Positions 53,205-62,503 of a DNA stretch of 64,000 nucleotides are shown here, one piece after another (within the stretch, counting starts at the first letter, position 1; the number at the start of each line of letters is the position of its first letter). The stretch comes from Brumimicrobium sp035497735 (lineage in GTDB: Bacteria > Bacteroidota > Bacteroidia > Flavobacteriales_D > Crocinitomicaceae), in NCBI GenBank assembly GCA_035497735.1, contig DATJCX010000065.1, positions 60,725 through 124,724 of the forward strand, given 5' to 3'. The notes beneath the pieces were generated by a model. It searched no databases and had not been told where the DNA came from. It saw only the letters and a program-made list of their open reading frames with translations. A program made the position numbers and the translations under genes.

Positions 53205-55217
53205 CTAAAACATAAAAGTTACCCTAAAGATGAAATTCAAACCTTGTCTTTCGATTTTCATTACATCCAAATGTTCGTAATAGGGAGTGTCTAAAATATT
53301 TTCTATTCCAAAATCAATATGTAAACCTAAGTCCTTCTTCAGGAGAATGTGTTTCTGTACAGCAAAGTTTAGAATATTAAATCCTGGTGTTCTTGTCTCA
53401 CCGTATCGCTCTGTACTAATATTGTTTTGAGCCATTGCTCCAATATGTTCTACTCTAAAAACAAATCCTTTAAGATTATAAGTAACAGCGTTCACAGATT
53501 TAAAAGGCGGGATATATGGAAGATAATTCCCAGCATCATCTACACCGTAAGTATAACTATTGATTGACTCTAAAGATAAATCTTTAATCGGTTCATATTT
53601 CACAGACAATTCCCCTCCTGTTAGCACTGCACCTGGAATATTAGAAAACTGCTTCACTCCACTCGCACCTGGTGCCATATTACCATAACCATCTTGGATT
53701 AAACCAGTAATATAATTGGAGAATGAATTAACAAAACCTTCTACCCTAAAAGCTACTTGCTTATAATTTAGCTTCACTCCAATATTGGCATTCACAGAAG
53801 ACTCATTTTTACTATCTGGGTTTCCGATATAATCATGATTATCAACACGATTAAATAAATAGAAACCATACAATTCTTGAATTGAAGGAGGACGATGAGC
53901 GTAATTTACTCCGGCATATAAACCAGTGTTCTTATTTAACTGGAAGTCACCTTGAGTAAAAATATTCCCAGCCATTCTAGTTTGCTGTGGATCTCCAGTA
54001 TAGAAACTCGTTAAAGTACTTCTACCAACATCTGTTGTAATGTCGAAACCATTATATTCAATTCTTCCTCCATAAGCCAATCTCCACTCAGAATTAATGA
54101 TCCATTTATCAGCAACAGTTACGCCAACAGTTCTTCTTCTACCGTCAGGAATTGTCAACATGAACATATCAGAACCGAAGTCTGGGTACATCGTCATTTC
54201 CGCATGTAAATCGTTCTGATAAGCATTCAACTGAACACTTAAGCTGTGATTTCCTTTTAATCTAAAAATCGCTCTACTATTCGCTCCGAAAGTTCTAGAA
54301 GTTCCAGGCATATCCATGTGCATCGGCACCATTTCAGCTGGACGTTTTGTGTCATCCATTGTATGGTCGATATAGTTAAAGAAAACCTTAGTTTCAACAC
54401 TTCTCAAAACCTTCTCATAATTGGTATAAGTATGCGTTAATCCAGCAATATACGCTTTTGCATAACCAACATCCATTGTTAAGGCTGGGTAACCGATATT
54501 ATATCCTTCATCATGAATATAATCCAAAGCAATAATATTCTTATCGTTTATTTTTCCAACAACACTAAGACCTGCATTCCACTTTTCGAATTGGGAAAAT
54601 TGAATTTCCTTTCTTTTAGAAGCATGATAATTATCGGCACTTCTATAAATTCCGTTCACCAATACTGCAAATCGCTTTGTACTGTATTGGAATTTCCCTA
54701 AAGTTTGCATGTAATTGGCATTTGTTTGATATCCCACACCCGCCATACCGCTGAATTTTCGAGGTGCATCTAGTTGTGCTTTCATCAATGAGAAGTTGAT
54801 TCCTCCACCGATTGAACTTCCTGTTTGATTTCCGTCTGGAGAAGTGCTTAACTCAATTTTTTCAAGATTTGTAGGTTCGATATACGAACTGATCACATCC
54901 ATCTTATCGGTACAAGCACCGAACATCTGCATGCCATCAATTGTCATATTAATTTGTCCTGCATTTAATCCTCGAATCGTAGGTTCTAAAGCATAATTCC
55001 CACGTTTAATCATGGTGATTTCCGGTAAAGTATTGAGTAAGCTCTCCGTAGAAATCTGAAGTTGCGCAGCTGTTGCACCATCATCCTTTTTCTTAGTTCC
55101 TTGAATAACCACCTCCTTATAATCAATCGTCCTTGTCAAGGTATCTTCTTGCGAATACAGATAGCTGAAGCTTAAAAAGAAAAGGAAAACTATTATTAAT
55201 TGTTTCATTTCAATCAT
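53205..55217 (-). CDS. TonB-dependent receptor, probable copper uptake
   Basis: A 670-residue receptor with a signal peptide, a plug domain (about residues 30-150; ITMIKRGNYALEPTIRGLNA, IDGMQMFGACTDKMDVISS, SIGGGINFS) and a 22-strand-type barrel ending in a terminal aromatic residue (IFRVTFMF). It lacks a carboxypeptidase-regulatory N-domain. Met-rich outer segments (MVPMHMDMP, GSDMFML) and the two upstream genes suggest copper as substrate, similar to OprC/NosA-type receptors. That substrate is inferred. It is the last gene of an operon with the small Cys protein and the Met/His-rich lipoprotein. It starts at the ATG at 55217, or three codons later. Confidence 0.85.
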   Translation of the reverse strand: MIEMKQLIIVFLFFLSFSYLYSQEDTLTRTIDYKEVVIQGTKKKDDGATAAQLQISTESLLNTLPEITMIKRGNYALEPTIRGLNAGQINMTIDGMQMFGACTDKMDVISSYIEPTNLEKIELSTSPDGNQTGSSIGGGINFSLMKAQLDAPRKFSGMAGVGYQTNANYMQTLGKFQYSTKRFAVLVNGIYRSADNYHASKRKEIQFSQFEKWNAGLSVVGKINDKNIIALDYIHDEGYNIGYPALTMDVGYAKAYIAGLTHTYTNYEKVLRSVETKVFFNYIDHTMDDTKRPAEMVPMHMDMPGTSRTFGANSRAIFRLKGNHSLSVQLNAYQNDLHAEMTMYPDFGSDMFMLTIPDGRRRTVGVTVADKWIINSEWRLAYGGRIEYNGFDITTDVGRSTLTSFYTGDPQQTRMAGNIFTQGDFQLNKNTGLYAGVNYAHRPPSIQELYGFYLFNRVDNHDYIGNPDSKNESSVNANIGVKLNYKQVAFRVEGFVNSFSNYITGLIQDGYGNMAPGASGVKQFSNIPGAVLTGGELSVKYEPIKDLSLESINSYTYGVDDAGNYLPYIPPFKSVNAVTYNLKGFVFRVEHIGAMAQNNISTERYGETRTPGFNILNFAVQKHILLKKDLGLHIDFGIENILDTPYYEHLDVMKIERQGLNFIFRVTFMF

Positions 55218-55267
55218 TTTTAAAAGTTCCCACTTTCCTTAAAAAGCAGGAACTATTCTGTTAACTA

Positions 55268-56050
55268 TTAAAACAAAATATCTATGTAAGCACCTTCGAT
55301 AATTAACTCTCCTTCAGCGTAAATATCGAAAAACAATCTCCAGTCACCAGTCATAGTAAGATTCACCTTTCCTTTGTAGTAACCGCCAGTTTTATCTGTA
55401 GGGTTTACATTATTTGGAGAACCGTGAGACATAGATGTCATTTGTGGATCAAACTCAATAACCAAGTCCTCTACTGCATCAAAATTATCACCATTCTTTT
55501 GGTGAACCATAATAGAAAAATCATTCATTCCAACTTTCCAATTAAATGGCTTTACCAAAGTAACGATATACTTCTTAGTATCCGTTCCTGTGTAAGAACC
55601 TACGTATTTTGTTCCTGTCTTTGAAGGTGATATTTCGACTGGAAGAACAACATCGCTTCCATTTACATTAATTGCTAAGACCCAGCTCCCCATGCTTCCA
55701 GAAGGCATTGTAAAAATCACAGTTCCTTCATATAGTTTAGACTTAGAAGAATAAACAGGTTGAACAACTGGCGATCCGTGTTGCATTTGTCCCATATCCA
55801 TTTCTGGTTCAAACAAAACAGTAGCGTTTTTAACGATATCTCCTTGAGCGTCTTTAACTTTCACGTAAAGATTTTGGTATCCAACCTCTAGTGTAGTTGT
55901 TTTTGAATACAATTCTACCGTAAGGTCGTTATCAGCAGTTTCTTTTGCTATTAAAGTATATTTTTCGGTTACTTCATCAATGATATTGTCTTTTTTACAT
56001 GAAACAAACAACATGGCGCCTACTAGCGTTAATAGAAATAAATTTTTCAT
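55268..56050 (-). CDS. Met/His-rich lipoprotein with YtkA/FixH-like domains
   Basis: A 260-residue protein from the ATG at 56050, which directly precedes a lipoprotein signal (LTLVGAMLFVSC); the longer frame is rejected. Two similar beta-sandwich repeats follow, each with a Met/His cluster: FEPEMDMGQMQHGSP and FDPQMTSMSHGSP. Each is followed by a GTVIF or KVNL strand with a Trp-containing turn (GSWVLAINV, GDWRLFFDIY). This resembles YtkA-like domains and suggests binding of Cu(I). It lies 50 bp upstream of the TonB receptor gene in the same direction. Confidence 0.8.
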   Translation of the reverse strand: MKNLFLLTLVGAMLFVSCKKDNIIDEVTEKYTLIAKETADNDLTVELYSKTTTLEVGYQNLYVKVKDAQGDIVKNATVLFEPEMDMGQMQHGSPVVQPVYSSKSKLYEGTVIFTMPSGSMGSWVLAINVNGSDVVLPVEISPSKTGTKYVGSYTGTDTKKYIVTLVKPFNWKVGMNDFSIMVHQKNGDNFDAVEDLVIEFDPQMTSMSHGSPNNVNPTDKTGGYYKGKVNLTMTGDWRLFFDIYAEGELIIEGAYIDILF

Positions 56051-56166
56051 TTTTTCAGTTTTTTTGTACAACAATAGCATAGACCTTTCTTTAAGGCTAT
56101 TGGATATTGTCAATTATTATAAATGTTTAAATGCTTTATGAGAACCATAAAGTCGCGGAAGAACAT

Positions 56167-56535
56167 TTAGATTTTAGGTGGAGCAAAAACTGAATAATAA
56201 ACTCCTTCTATAAATAAAGGTTGGTAAATAAAGTTTGATTCTTCTTCTAGGTCAAATGAGTAAATTGCTGGAACGTCGATTTGTTTTTCAGCGTGGAAAA
56301 GTAAAATTTCGGGAAGGTTTTGTAATTCATTTTGCTGATGCTGTTCTTGGCTTTTTGCTAACTCATCAGTTAAGTGACATTTTCCGTTACATTTCTTCTC
56401 AGGAGCGTCTTTGTTGATACAATACTTCTCTGTATAAGCTTCCACATCTACAACATACTCAAAGAAAATTCCAATTTGGATAAAGGAAAATCCTAGCATG
56501 ATAAAAAATAATGATATGGAAATTAATCTTTTCAT
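56167..56535 (-). CDS. Small membrane-anchored Cys protein of a metal-handling operon
   Basis: A 122-residue protein with an N-terminal hydrophobic helix (ISLFFIMLGFSFIQIGIFFE) that can be an anchor or signal. A Cys/His cluster, KYCINKDAPEKKCNGKCHLT, follows and is the hallmark of short proteins that accompany copper or other metal genes in Bacteroidota. The end has no recognised domain. It is the first gene of a three-gene operon with the Met/His lipoprotein and the TonB receptor. A metal-carrier or sensor role is inferred. Confidence 0.72.
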   Translation of the reverse strand: MKRLISISLFFIMLGFSFIQIGIFFEYVVDVEAYTEKYCINKDAPEKKCNGKCHLTDELAKSQEQHQQNELQNLPEILLFHAEKQIDVPAIYSFDLEEESNFIYQPLFIEGVYYSVFAPPKI

Positions 56536-56619
56536 TAGGACAAATATATATTCGAAGTTCGGATTATAAAATGATAAAAATCATAATTGACAAGTAAATA
56601 AGATGATTTTAGTAAATAG

Positions 56620-57078
56620 CTACTCGGCTAGCTCTGCATAATCAGGAATTTCTTGAAAATAAAGAATTTCTCCTGTCTGCTGATTAACTTTTGCTACGAT
56701 TGTTTGCAGACCATTGGTCATTATCAGCCACTGTACCCTTAATTTAAAATTATACTGCGCTATTTGGTGGAATATTGATTCCGTTAATTTTATTTGTGGT
56801 GCTTTACATTCAACTATCAATACAGGTTTTGCAGTTCTATCGAAAGCAACAGCGTCACATCTACGGTCCAATCCGTTTACTTCGATTGCATATTCCGACG
56901 CTATTAAGGACAAAGGAAATGATTTCTCTTTCACTAAAAAGTGTAAAACATGTTGACGAACCCATTCTTCAGGAGTAACCAAAAGCCTTCTTTTTCGAAA
57001 CTCACACCATACAAAAATATCCGCTCCTTTTTTGGTTAGCTTTAATTCTGTTTTTGGATAATTTAATGGTGTAAACAT
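56620..57078 (-). CDS. HsdR_N-like PD-(D/E)XK nuclease-fold protein
   Basis: A 152-residue protein from the ATG at 57078; a longer frame upstream is rejected, because the family starts near LNYPKTELKLTKKG. It has the type I restriction enzyme R N-terminal-like core: WVRQHVLHFLVKEKSFP, then DAVAFDRTAKPVLIVECKAP, which holds the Asp and the Glu-X-Lys of the PD-(D/E)XK site, and FHQIAQYNFKLRVQWLIMT. It occurs alone in Bacteroidota, without methylase or specificity genes, so it is not a restriction system here. A nuclease or DNA-repair role is possible. Confidence 0.88.
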   Translation of the reverse strand: MFTPLNYPKTELKLTKKGADIFVWCEFRKRRLLVTPEEWVRQHVLHFLVKEKSFPLSLIASEYAIEVNGLDRRCDAVAFDRTAKPVLIVECKAPQIKLTESIFHQIAQYNFKLRVQWLIMTNGLQTIVAKVNQQTGEILYFQEIPDYAELAE

Positions 57079-57244
57079 TTTGCAAAAGTAAACATTTTTT
57101 AATACATTTATAGTCAGAAGAACACTTTCGAGCCCGCCACTTTGTCCCTTTAAAGCGCTCACGAATGTCAATTTGTCTTAATAAATACGTTTTTCCTTAT
57201 TGGTGAAAAATTTGATACATAGTAATTGTAAAAAATTGAAAATT

Positions 57245-59869
57245 ATGGATATAAATAAATGGACAACAAAAACGCAGATGGCATTTCAAGAAGCGCAAAA
57301 AATAGCTACAGAGAATAGTCAGCAAGCGATTGATACAGGTCACATGTTACGCGGTATGATTACGGTGGACGACAGTGTTTTCCCTTTTATATTTAAAGAG
57401 ATAAATAGTGATTTACAAACCTTCACTGCAGCTTTGGATAGTATAATTAAAAGTTATCCAAAAGTACAAGGTGAAAATCAGCAAGTGTTCATAAGTAACA
57501 CTTTGCAACGTGTTCTGAATTATGGGGTCAACGAAATGCGTAATTTCAATGATGAATTCCTTTCTATAGACACGTTATTATACTCATTAATGGATGCGAA
57601 CGATCAAGTAGCGCAATTAATGAAGGACAATAGATTTACAAAAAAGAATTTAAAGGAGATTATTATGAAGTTAAGAGATGGAGAAACTGTAAATTCTCAA
57701 GGGAAGGACGGCACATATCGTTCCTTAGAGAAGTATGCTATCAATTTAAATGAATTAGCAAAAACAGGAAAATTAGATCCTATTATCGGTCGAGATGAGG
57801 AAATTCGTCGTGTGTTACAAATTCTAACACGTCGTACGAAAAACAATCCTATCATGATTGGTGAGCCAGGAGTTGGAAAAACGGCAATTGCGGAAGGAAT
57901 TGCACAGCGTATTGTTTCGGAAGACGTACCTGAGAATCTAAGGTCTAAGCTAGTATATGCATTAGACATGGGAGCTTTGGTTGCAGGTGCGAAATATAAA
58001 GGTGAGTTTGAGGAAAGATTAAAAGCCGTAGTTAATGAGGTTATAAAGTCGGATGGAGAGATCATCTTATTTATCGATGAAATCCACACTTTAGTTGGCG
58101 CTGGAGGTGGTGATGGTGCGATGGATGCTGCAAACATATTAAAACCAGCTTTAGCACGTGGTGAACTGAGAGCAGTTGGAGCAACAACATTGGATGAATA
58201 TCAAAAGCACTTTGAGAAAGACAAAGCTTTGGTACGTCGATTCCAAACAGTGTTGATTGAAGAACCAACACCTGAAGATGCAATTTCAATTCTACGTGGT
58301 ATCAAGGAGAAATACGAGAATCACCACAAAGTATTGATTAAAGACGATGCGATTTTAGCCGCTGTTGAATTATCTACAAGATATATTACAGAAAGAAAGT
58401 TGCCAGATAAAGCAATTGACTTAATAGATGAGGCTGCGTCCAAACTGCGAATGGAGATTAACTCAAAGCCAGAAGCTTTAGATGAGCTAGAACGTAAGAT
58501 CATGCAACTTGAAATTGAAAAGGAAGCAATTAAGCGAGAAGATGACCAAACAAAAATGGCCAATCTAAATGCTGACCTTGCTAACTTTGGAGAACAAAGA
58601 GACGAAATGCTTTCTAAATGGAAAGCTGAAAAAGATGTTTTAGATACTGTTCAACAATCGAAAGAAGAAATAGAACTTGTCAAACTTCAAGCGGAACAAG
58701 CAGAAAGAGCGGGTGACTATGGAAAAGTTGCTGAATTACGATACGGAAAGCTAAAAGAATTAGAAGACAAAGTAGAAGAAGGAAAAGCCAAACTTACTGA
58801 ATTACAGACAAGTGGAAAAATGATTAAGGAAGAAGTGGACGCAGAAGAAATTGCTGATGTTGTTTCTAAATGGACCGGAATTCCAGTTTCTAAAATGATG
58901 GAAAGTGAGCGTACAAAACTACTTCGATTAGAAGATGAATTGCGCCTAAGAGTTGTTGGTCAAGAAGAAGCCATCGGTGCCGTTGCAGATGCAATTAGAA
59001 GAAACCGTGCTGGACTTCAAAATCCGAACAGGCCGATTGGTTCTTTCCTTTTCATGGGAACAACAGGAGTTGGTAAAACTGAGTTAGCAAAAACACTTGC
59101 TGCCTACTTATTCAATGATGAAAACGCAATGACGCGTATCGATATGAGTGAGTACCAAGAAAAACATAGTGTTAGCCGTTTAGTTGGAGCACCTCCAGGA
59201 TACGTAGGATACGATGAGGGTGGTCAATTGACAGAAGCCGTTCGTAGAAGACCCTACTCTATCATTCTATTAGATGAGATTGAGAAGGCGCATCCGGATG
59301 TATTCAACATCTTGTTGCAAGTACTAGACGATGGTCGTTTAACAGATAATAAAGGTCGCTTGGTTAACTTTAAGAACACCTTAATCATCATGACAACTAA
59401 CATGGGTGCTGACATTATTGAAAGTAATTTTGAAAATGTAACAGAGGCTAATTTAGAAAGTGTCGAGGAGTTAACGAAAAAGGAGTTATTAGAATTTCTA
59501 AAACAACAAATTCGTCCAGAATTCTTAAATAGAATTGATGAAACAATTTTGTTTACTCCGCTAACAAAGAAGGATACCGCTCAAATTGTAGAAATACAAT
59601 TAAGCAACTTAAAAAAACAGTTAAAGGAAAACCATATCAACTTAGTTGTTAAACAAGATGTGGTAGATTGGATAGCAGAGAAAGGTTACGACCCACACTA
59701 TGGTGCTAGACCAGTTAAAAGAGTGATACAAAAGGATATATTGAATCAGTTATCCAAGGATTTATTGGCGCAAAAAATAGATATAACGAAAAATGTTGTG
59801 GTGGACTTAATCGACAACATGGTCATATTTAGAAAGCCTATTTCTGCGGAAGAAGAACTTGTAATCTAA
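57245..59869 (+). CDS. clpB: ATP-dependent chaperone ClpB
   Basis: An 874-residue protein from the ATG at 57245 (MDINKWTTKTQMAFQEAQK), the usual ClpB start; an upstream frame adds 15 atypical residues. It has an N-domain, an AAA-1 domain with Walker A GEPGVGKTAIAEG, a long coiled-coil middle domain (about 400-540, rich in Lys/Glu) and an AAA-2 domain with GTTGVGKTELAKT and the sensor-2 region GYDPHYGARPVKR. It disaggregates proteins with DnaK. A bidirectional terminator follows. Confidence 0.97.
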   Translation: MDINKWTTKTQMAFQEAQKIATENSQQAIDTGHMLRGMITVDDSVFPFIFKEINSDLQTFTAALDSIIKSYPKVQGENQQVFISNTLQRVLNYGVNEMRNFNDEFLSIDTLLYSLMDANDQVAQLMKDNRFTKKNLKEIIMKLRDGETVNSQGKDGTYRSLEKYAINLNELAKTGKLDPIIGRDEEIRRVLQILTRRTKNNPIMIGEPGVGKTAIAEGIAQRIVSEDVPENLRSKLVYALDMGALVAGAKYKGEFEERLKAVVNEVIKSDGEIILFIDEIHTLVGAGGGDGAMDAANILKPALARGELRAVGATTLDEYQKHFEKDKALVRRFQTVLIEEPTPEDAISILRGIKEKYENHHKVLIKDDAILAAVELSTRYITERKLPDKAIDLIDEAASKLRMEINSKPEALDELERKIMQLEIEKEAIKREDDQTKMANLNADLANFGEQRDEMLSKWKAEKDVLDTVQQSKEEIELVKLQAEQAERAGDYGKVAELRYGKLKELEDKVEEGKAKLTELQTSGKMIKEEVDAEEIADVVSKWTGIPVSKMMESERTKLLRLEDELRLRVVGQEEAIGAVADAIRRNRAGLQNPNRPIGSFLFMGTTGVGKTELAKTLAAYLFNDENAMTRIDMSEYQEKHSVSRLVGAPPGYVGYDEGGQLTEAVRRRPYSIILLDEIEKAHPDVFNILLQVLDDGRLTDNKGRLVNFKNTLIIMTTNMGADIIESNFENVTEANLESVEELTKKELLEFLKQQIRPEFLNRIDETILFTPLTKKDTAQIVEIQLSNLKKQLKENHINLVVKQDVVDWIAEKGYDPHYGARPVKRVIQKDILNQLSKDLLAQKIDITKNVVVDLIDNMVIFRKPISAEEELVI

Positions 59870-59895
59870 ATGATTAAATTCAAAAAAGGAAAAAC

Positions 59896-59928
59896 AGCCG
59901 TCTTGCATTTCGAGACGGCTATTTTTTT
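59896..59928. terminator. Bidirectional terminator between clpB and the TonB receptor gene
   Basis: AGCCGTCT (59896-59903, with one A-to-C break at its edge) pairs with AGACGGCT (59913-59920) around a 9-nt loop. It is flanked by A-rich and T-rich tracts and lies about 30 bp from both stops. Confidence 0.8.
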
Positions 59929-59957
59929 ATATATATTTTGAAGGTATTATCAACTAT

Positions 59958-62387
59958 TTAAAACTCCAATATAAATCCTATTGAAGGCACTATAGTTGCT
60001 GATCTTTGCTCAAGAATTAAAGGAATTCCATTACTTCCATCGGACTTTATTGGTTGACCATCTGTTGTTTTGAAGCCAGTGTTATCTTCTGTTCTTTCGA
60101 ATGTGAATTTCGGTAAATATGGCGTCTTATAAAAGAAGATGTTTTGGAAATCTACAAACAAGTTTAAACTAAACTTTTTGAAGTTAAACTTCTTATCTAC
60201 CCTAAGATCTAATTGCTGAAAGAATGGTAAACGTTGCGTGTTTAACTGAGCATAATCATAACTTCCAACTCCTGTTGCCAAATAACTAGCGGTAGATGCT
60301 CCAACATCAAAAGGCGTATAAGGTTGACCACCTGCGATTCTATACTTTAAACCAATATCCCAATTTTTCTTGAATTTATAGCTAAAAGTAGTTGACACGA
60401 CAAAGCCATAGTCCCAAGTAGATGGGCTAAACTTTCCGTCAACTCCAGAAAATTCAGACTTATAAACGGTAGCACTTGCAACGTAAAATAGATTTTTTAT
60501 CAATTTTTGCTGCACATAAAACTCCATACCGTAAACACGCCCTCTACCAACAGTAGAAAAATTATCACTTCCAACCGCAGCAAAGTCAGTTCCTATATTC
60601 GCATAAGAAATACCATTGGTTAAAGAAACAGGATAATCTCTATAGTCTTTATAAAAAGCTTCTAGCGTAAATCGCAAGTCATTTCTAGGAAGGAATTGTG
60701 TTCCGACAGTATAATGAATGGAATTGGTGTATTTGACATCTCTATTTACCAGTTCGTCATTGGCATCTTTGTAGCCAAGCATGGTGTAAACTGGCAGTTT
60801 GTAATAACTACCAACCGATGCTGAAACATTCCACTTTTCATTGAATAAATAAGACGCAGAAAGTCTTGGTGAAATCGTTCTTAAAGGATTAAGTCCATCT
60901 TTTGTGAAAGTATTCATATCTGCTCTCGCCCCAGCGGATACGAGCACTTTATCATTGAAGAAATACTTTGCAGCTTGTCCAAAAAGCCCGAATTTAAAAA
61001 AGTGGATTGCCGTACTGCTGTTAAAAGTAATAGCTGGATGAATGACAGTTCCTGTTGAGTCTTTAAGTTCCTCTTGAACGGTATTGAAAATATCCGCATC
61101 ATACTTCACGTATTGCACATCAATTCCATAATTATACTTCCATCCTTTTTGGTATTTGTTCATTTCGAAACGCAACTTATTCTCCGTTTCATGGCTACTT
61201 AAAGAGAATAATTTATTTCCAGTTTTTTCAGCATTATTAGGATAGCGATCTGCTCCATTAAAAAACATATTTCTACTTAAAGCAACAGTAAAGTATCCAT
61301 CGTTGACCAATCTTTTCAAGGTAGCACCAACGGTATAATTCCACTGCTTGATAAGTGGATTCGCACGATTGATATATTCATTATTAGCATCACTTTCTTT
61401 CGGAGTGGCTAATTTAAAATTGTCAATTGCACCTAATCCGATAAAATTAAGTTCTGTCTTGCTATTAATTTTGTGATTTACTTTATATTGAAAATCATAG
61501 TAATCTGGTCGAATAGGTAAGTCTAATAATTGAAATAGGAACTGCAAGTAAGAACGTCTTGCAGAAGCCATAAAGGTTGTCTTCTTTCCAAGTGGGCCTT
61601 CTAGCATAGCGGCAAACTCAGTTCCAGAAAGACGGAGATTTCCACTTAACTTATCCGGATTTCCATTTCGTTGTTTAATCACAAATGTCGAAGCCAATGC
61701 ATTGTCGTATTTACTATTAAATGCAGAAGACGTCAATTGCACATCTTGAATAAAGGAAACATTCAAGATTCCAGTAGCACCTCCACTCGCTCCTTGAGTT
61801 TGAAAGTGGTTTAAAACAGGAATCTCAATTCCATCTAGATAATACACGTTTTCACTTGGTCCACCACCGCGAACGATAATGTCATTTCTGTTTGGAGTTG
61901 TTCCTCCCGCTACACCTGGTAAAACTTGAATTACTTTGGAAACATCAAAATTTCCACCTGGATTTGACTTAATTTCCTCTGAAGTTAGCTTTTGTGTAGC
62001 CAAGGGTGTGTACATATCAGTTGCTCTCGCCAACTTTCCAGCGCTAACAACAACTTCTTGAAAGTCCTGACTTTGACTATCGAGATCAATTTGCAAAACC
62101 TGAGCGCTACCTGAACTAATATTAATATTGAACAAAGTATATGCATTATAACCGATATAATATGTTTCCAAATTATATCTTCCCACAGGAGTTTTCATGG
62201 AAAAACTACCGTTTTCATCTGTTAAAGCATTGGTTGTATCTTTCCCGATAAGTTTAATCACAACACCTATTAATTCTTCTTGCGTATTTTTATCCTTAAC
62301 CACTCCGGTAATTGTTCCCATTGTTTGGCCAATTATGGAATGACTCATAAAAATAAGAACAAGTATAAATAGAAAATTCTTCATCAT
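59958..62387 (-). CDS. TonB-dependent receptor with carboxypeptidase-regulatory-like N-domain
   Basis: An 809-residue receptor. A signal peptide (NFLFILVLIFMSHSIIGQ) is followed by a CarboxypepD_reg-like domain (about residues 24-110; GTITGVVKDKNTQEELIGVV), a plug (about 115-235; VIQVLPGVAGGTTPNRNDII, VRGGGPSENVYYLDGIEIPV) and a barrel with a terminal aromatic residue (IGFILEF). It is not paired with a SusD-like lipoprotein, so it is not a glycan-type SusC. The ligand is unknown. It is divergent from a MarR regulator across 116 bp, which suggests that the regulator controls it. Confidence 0.92.
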   Translation of the reverse strand: MMKNFLFILVLIFMSHSIIGQTMGTITGVVKDKNTQEELIGVVIKLIGKDTTNALTDENGSFSMKTPVGRYNLETYYIGYNAYTLFNINISSGSAQVLQIDLDSQSQDFQEVVVSAGKLARATDMYTPLATQKLTSEEIKSNPGGNFDVSKVIQVLPGVAGGTTPNRNDIIVRGGGPSENVYYLDGIEIPVLNHFQTQGASGGATGILNVSFIQDVQLTSSAFNSKYDNALASTFVIKQRNGNPDKLSGNLRLSGTEFAAMLEGPLGKKTTFMASARRSYLQFLFQLLDLPIRPDYYDFQYKVNHKINSKTELNFIGLGAIDNFKLATPKESDANNEYINRANPLIKQWNYTVGATLKRLVNDGYFTVALSRNMFFNGADRYPNNAEKTGNKLFSLSSHETENKLRFEMNKYQKGWKYNYGIDVQYVKYDADIFNTVQEELKDSTGTVIHPAITFNSSTAIHFFKFGLFGQAAKYFFNDKVLVSAGARADMNTFTKDGLNPLRTISPRLSASYLFNEKWNVSASVGSYYKLPVYTMLGYKDANDELVNRDVKYTNSIHYTVGTQFLPRNDLRFTLEAFYKDYRDYPVSLTNGISYANIGTDFAAVGSDNFSTVGRGRVYGMEFYVQQKLIKNLFYVASATVYKSEFSGVDGKFSPSTWDYGFVVSTTFSYKFKKNWDIGLKYRIAGGQPYTPFDVGASTASYLATGVGSYDYAQLNTQRLPFFQQLDLRVDKKFNFKKFSLNLFVDFQNIFFYKTPYLPKFTFERTEDNTGFKTTDGQPIKSDGSNGIPLILEQRSATIVPSIGFILEF

Positions 62388-62415
62388 TGAATAGATAATA
62401 TTAAGTTATTTAGTG

Positions 62416-62423
62416 CAAAAGTA
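62416..62423 (-). promoter_or_regulatory. -7 promoter element of the TonB receptor gene
   Basis: Read on the minus strand this is TACTTTTG, an exact TAnnTTTG match, 28 bp from the ATG at 62387. It lies in the gap shared with the MarR gene. Confidence 0.5.
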
Positions 62424-62467
62424 AACTAAAAATACAAATAACGGAACGTTTATCTACTTATTTAAAG

Positions 62468-62491
62468 TACAATTAGTATATTTGTATTGTA
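62468..62491. promoter_or_regulatory. Candidate MarR operator overlapping its own -7 box
   Basis: TACAAT (62468-62473) and ATTGTA (62486-62491) form a 24-bp dyad with a 12-bp centre. That centre holds TATATTTG (62477-62484), a perfect TAnnTTTG box for the MarR gene 20 bp downstream. A repressor bound here would block its own transcription. The size fits the 20-24-bp operators usual for MarR dimers. Confidence 0.4.
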
Positions 62492-62503
62492 AAAAAACAG
62501 AGA

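Noticed and set aside
56620..57078. Restriction-modification system suggested by the HsdR_N-like protein
   Set aside because: There is no methylase, specificity subunit or helicase motor nearby; single proteins of this type are widespread in Bacteroidota chromosomes.
57697..58137. A 146-residue open frame antisense to clpB
   Set aside because: It lies wholly within the conserved AAA-1 domain of clpB on the other strand and has no ribosome-binding or promoter support.
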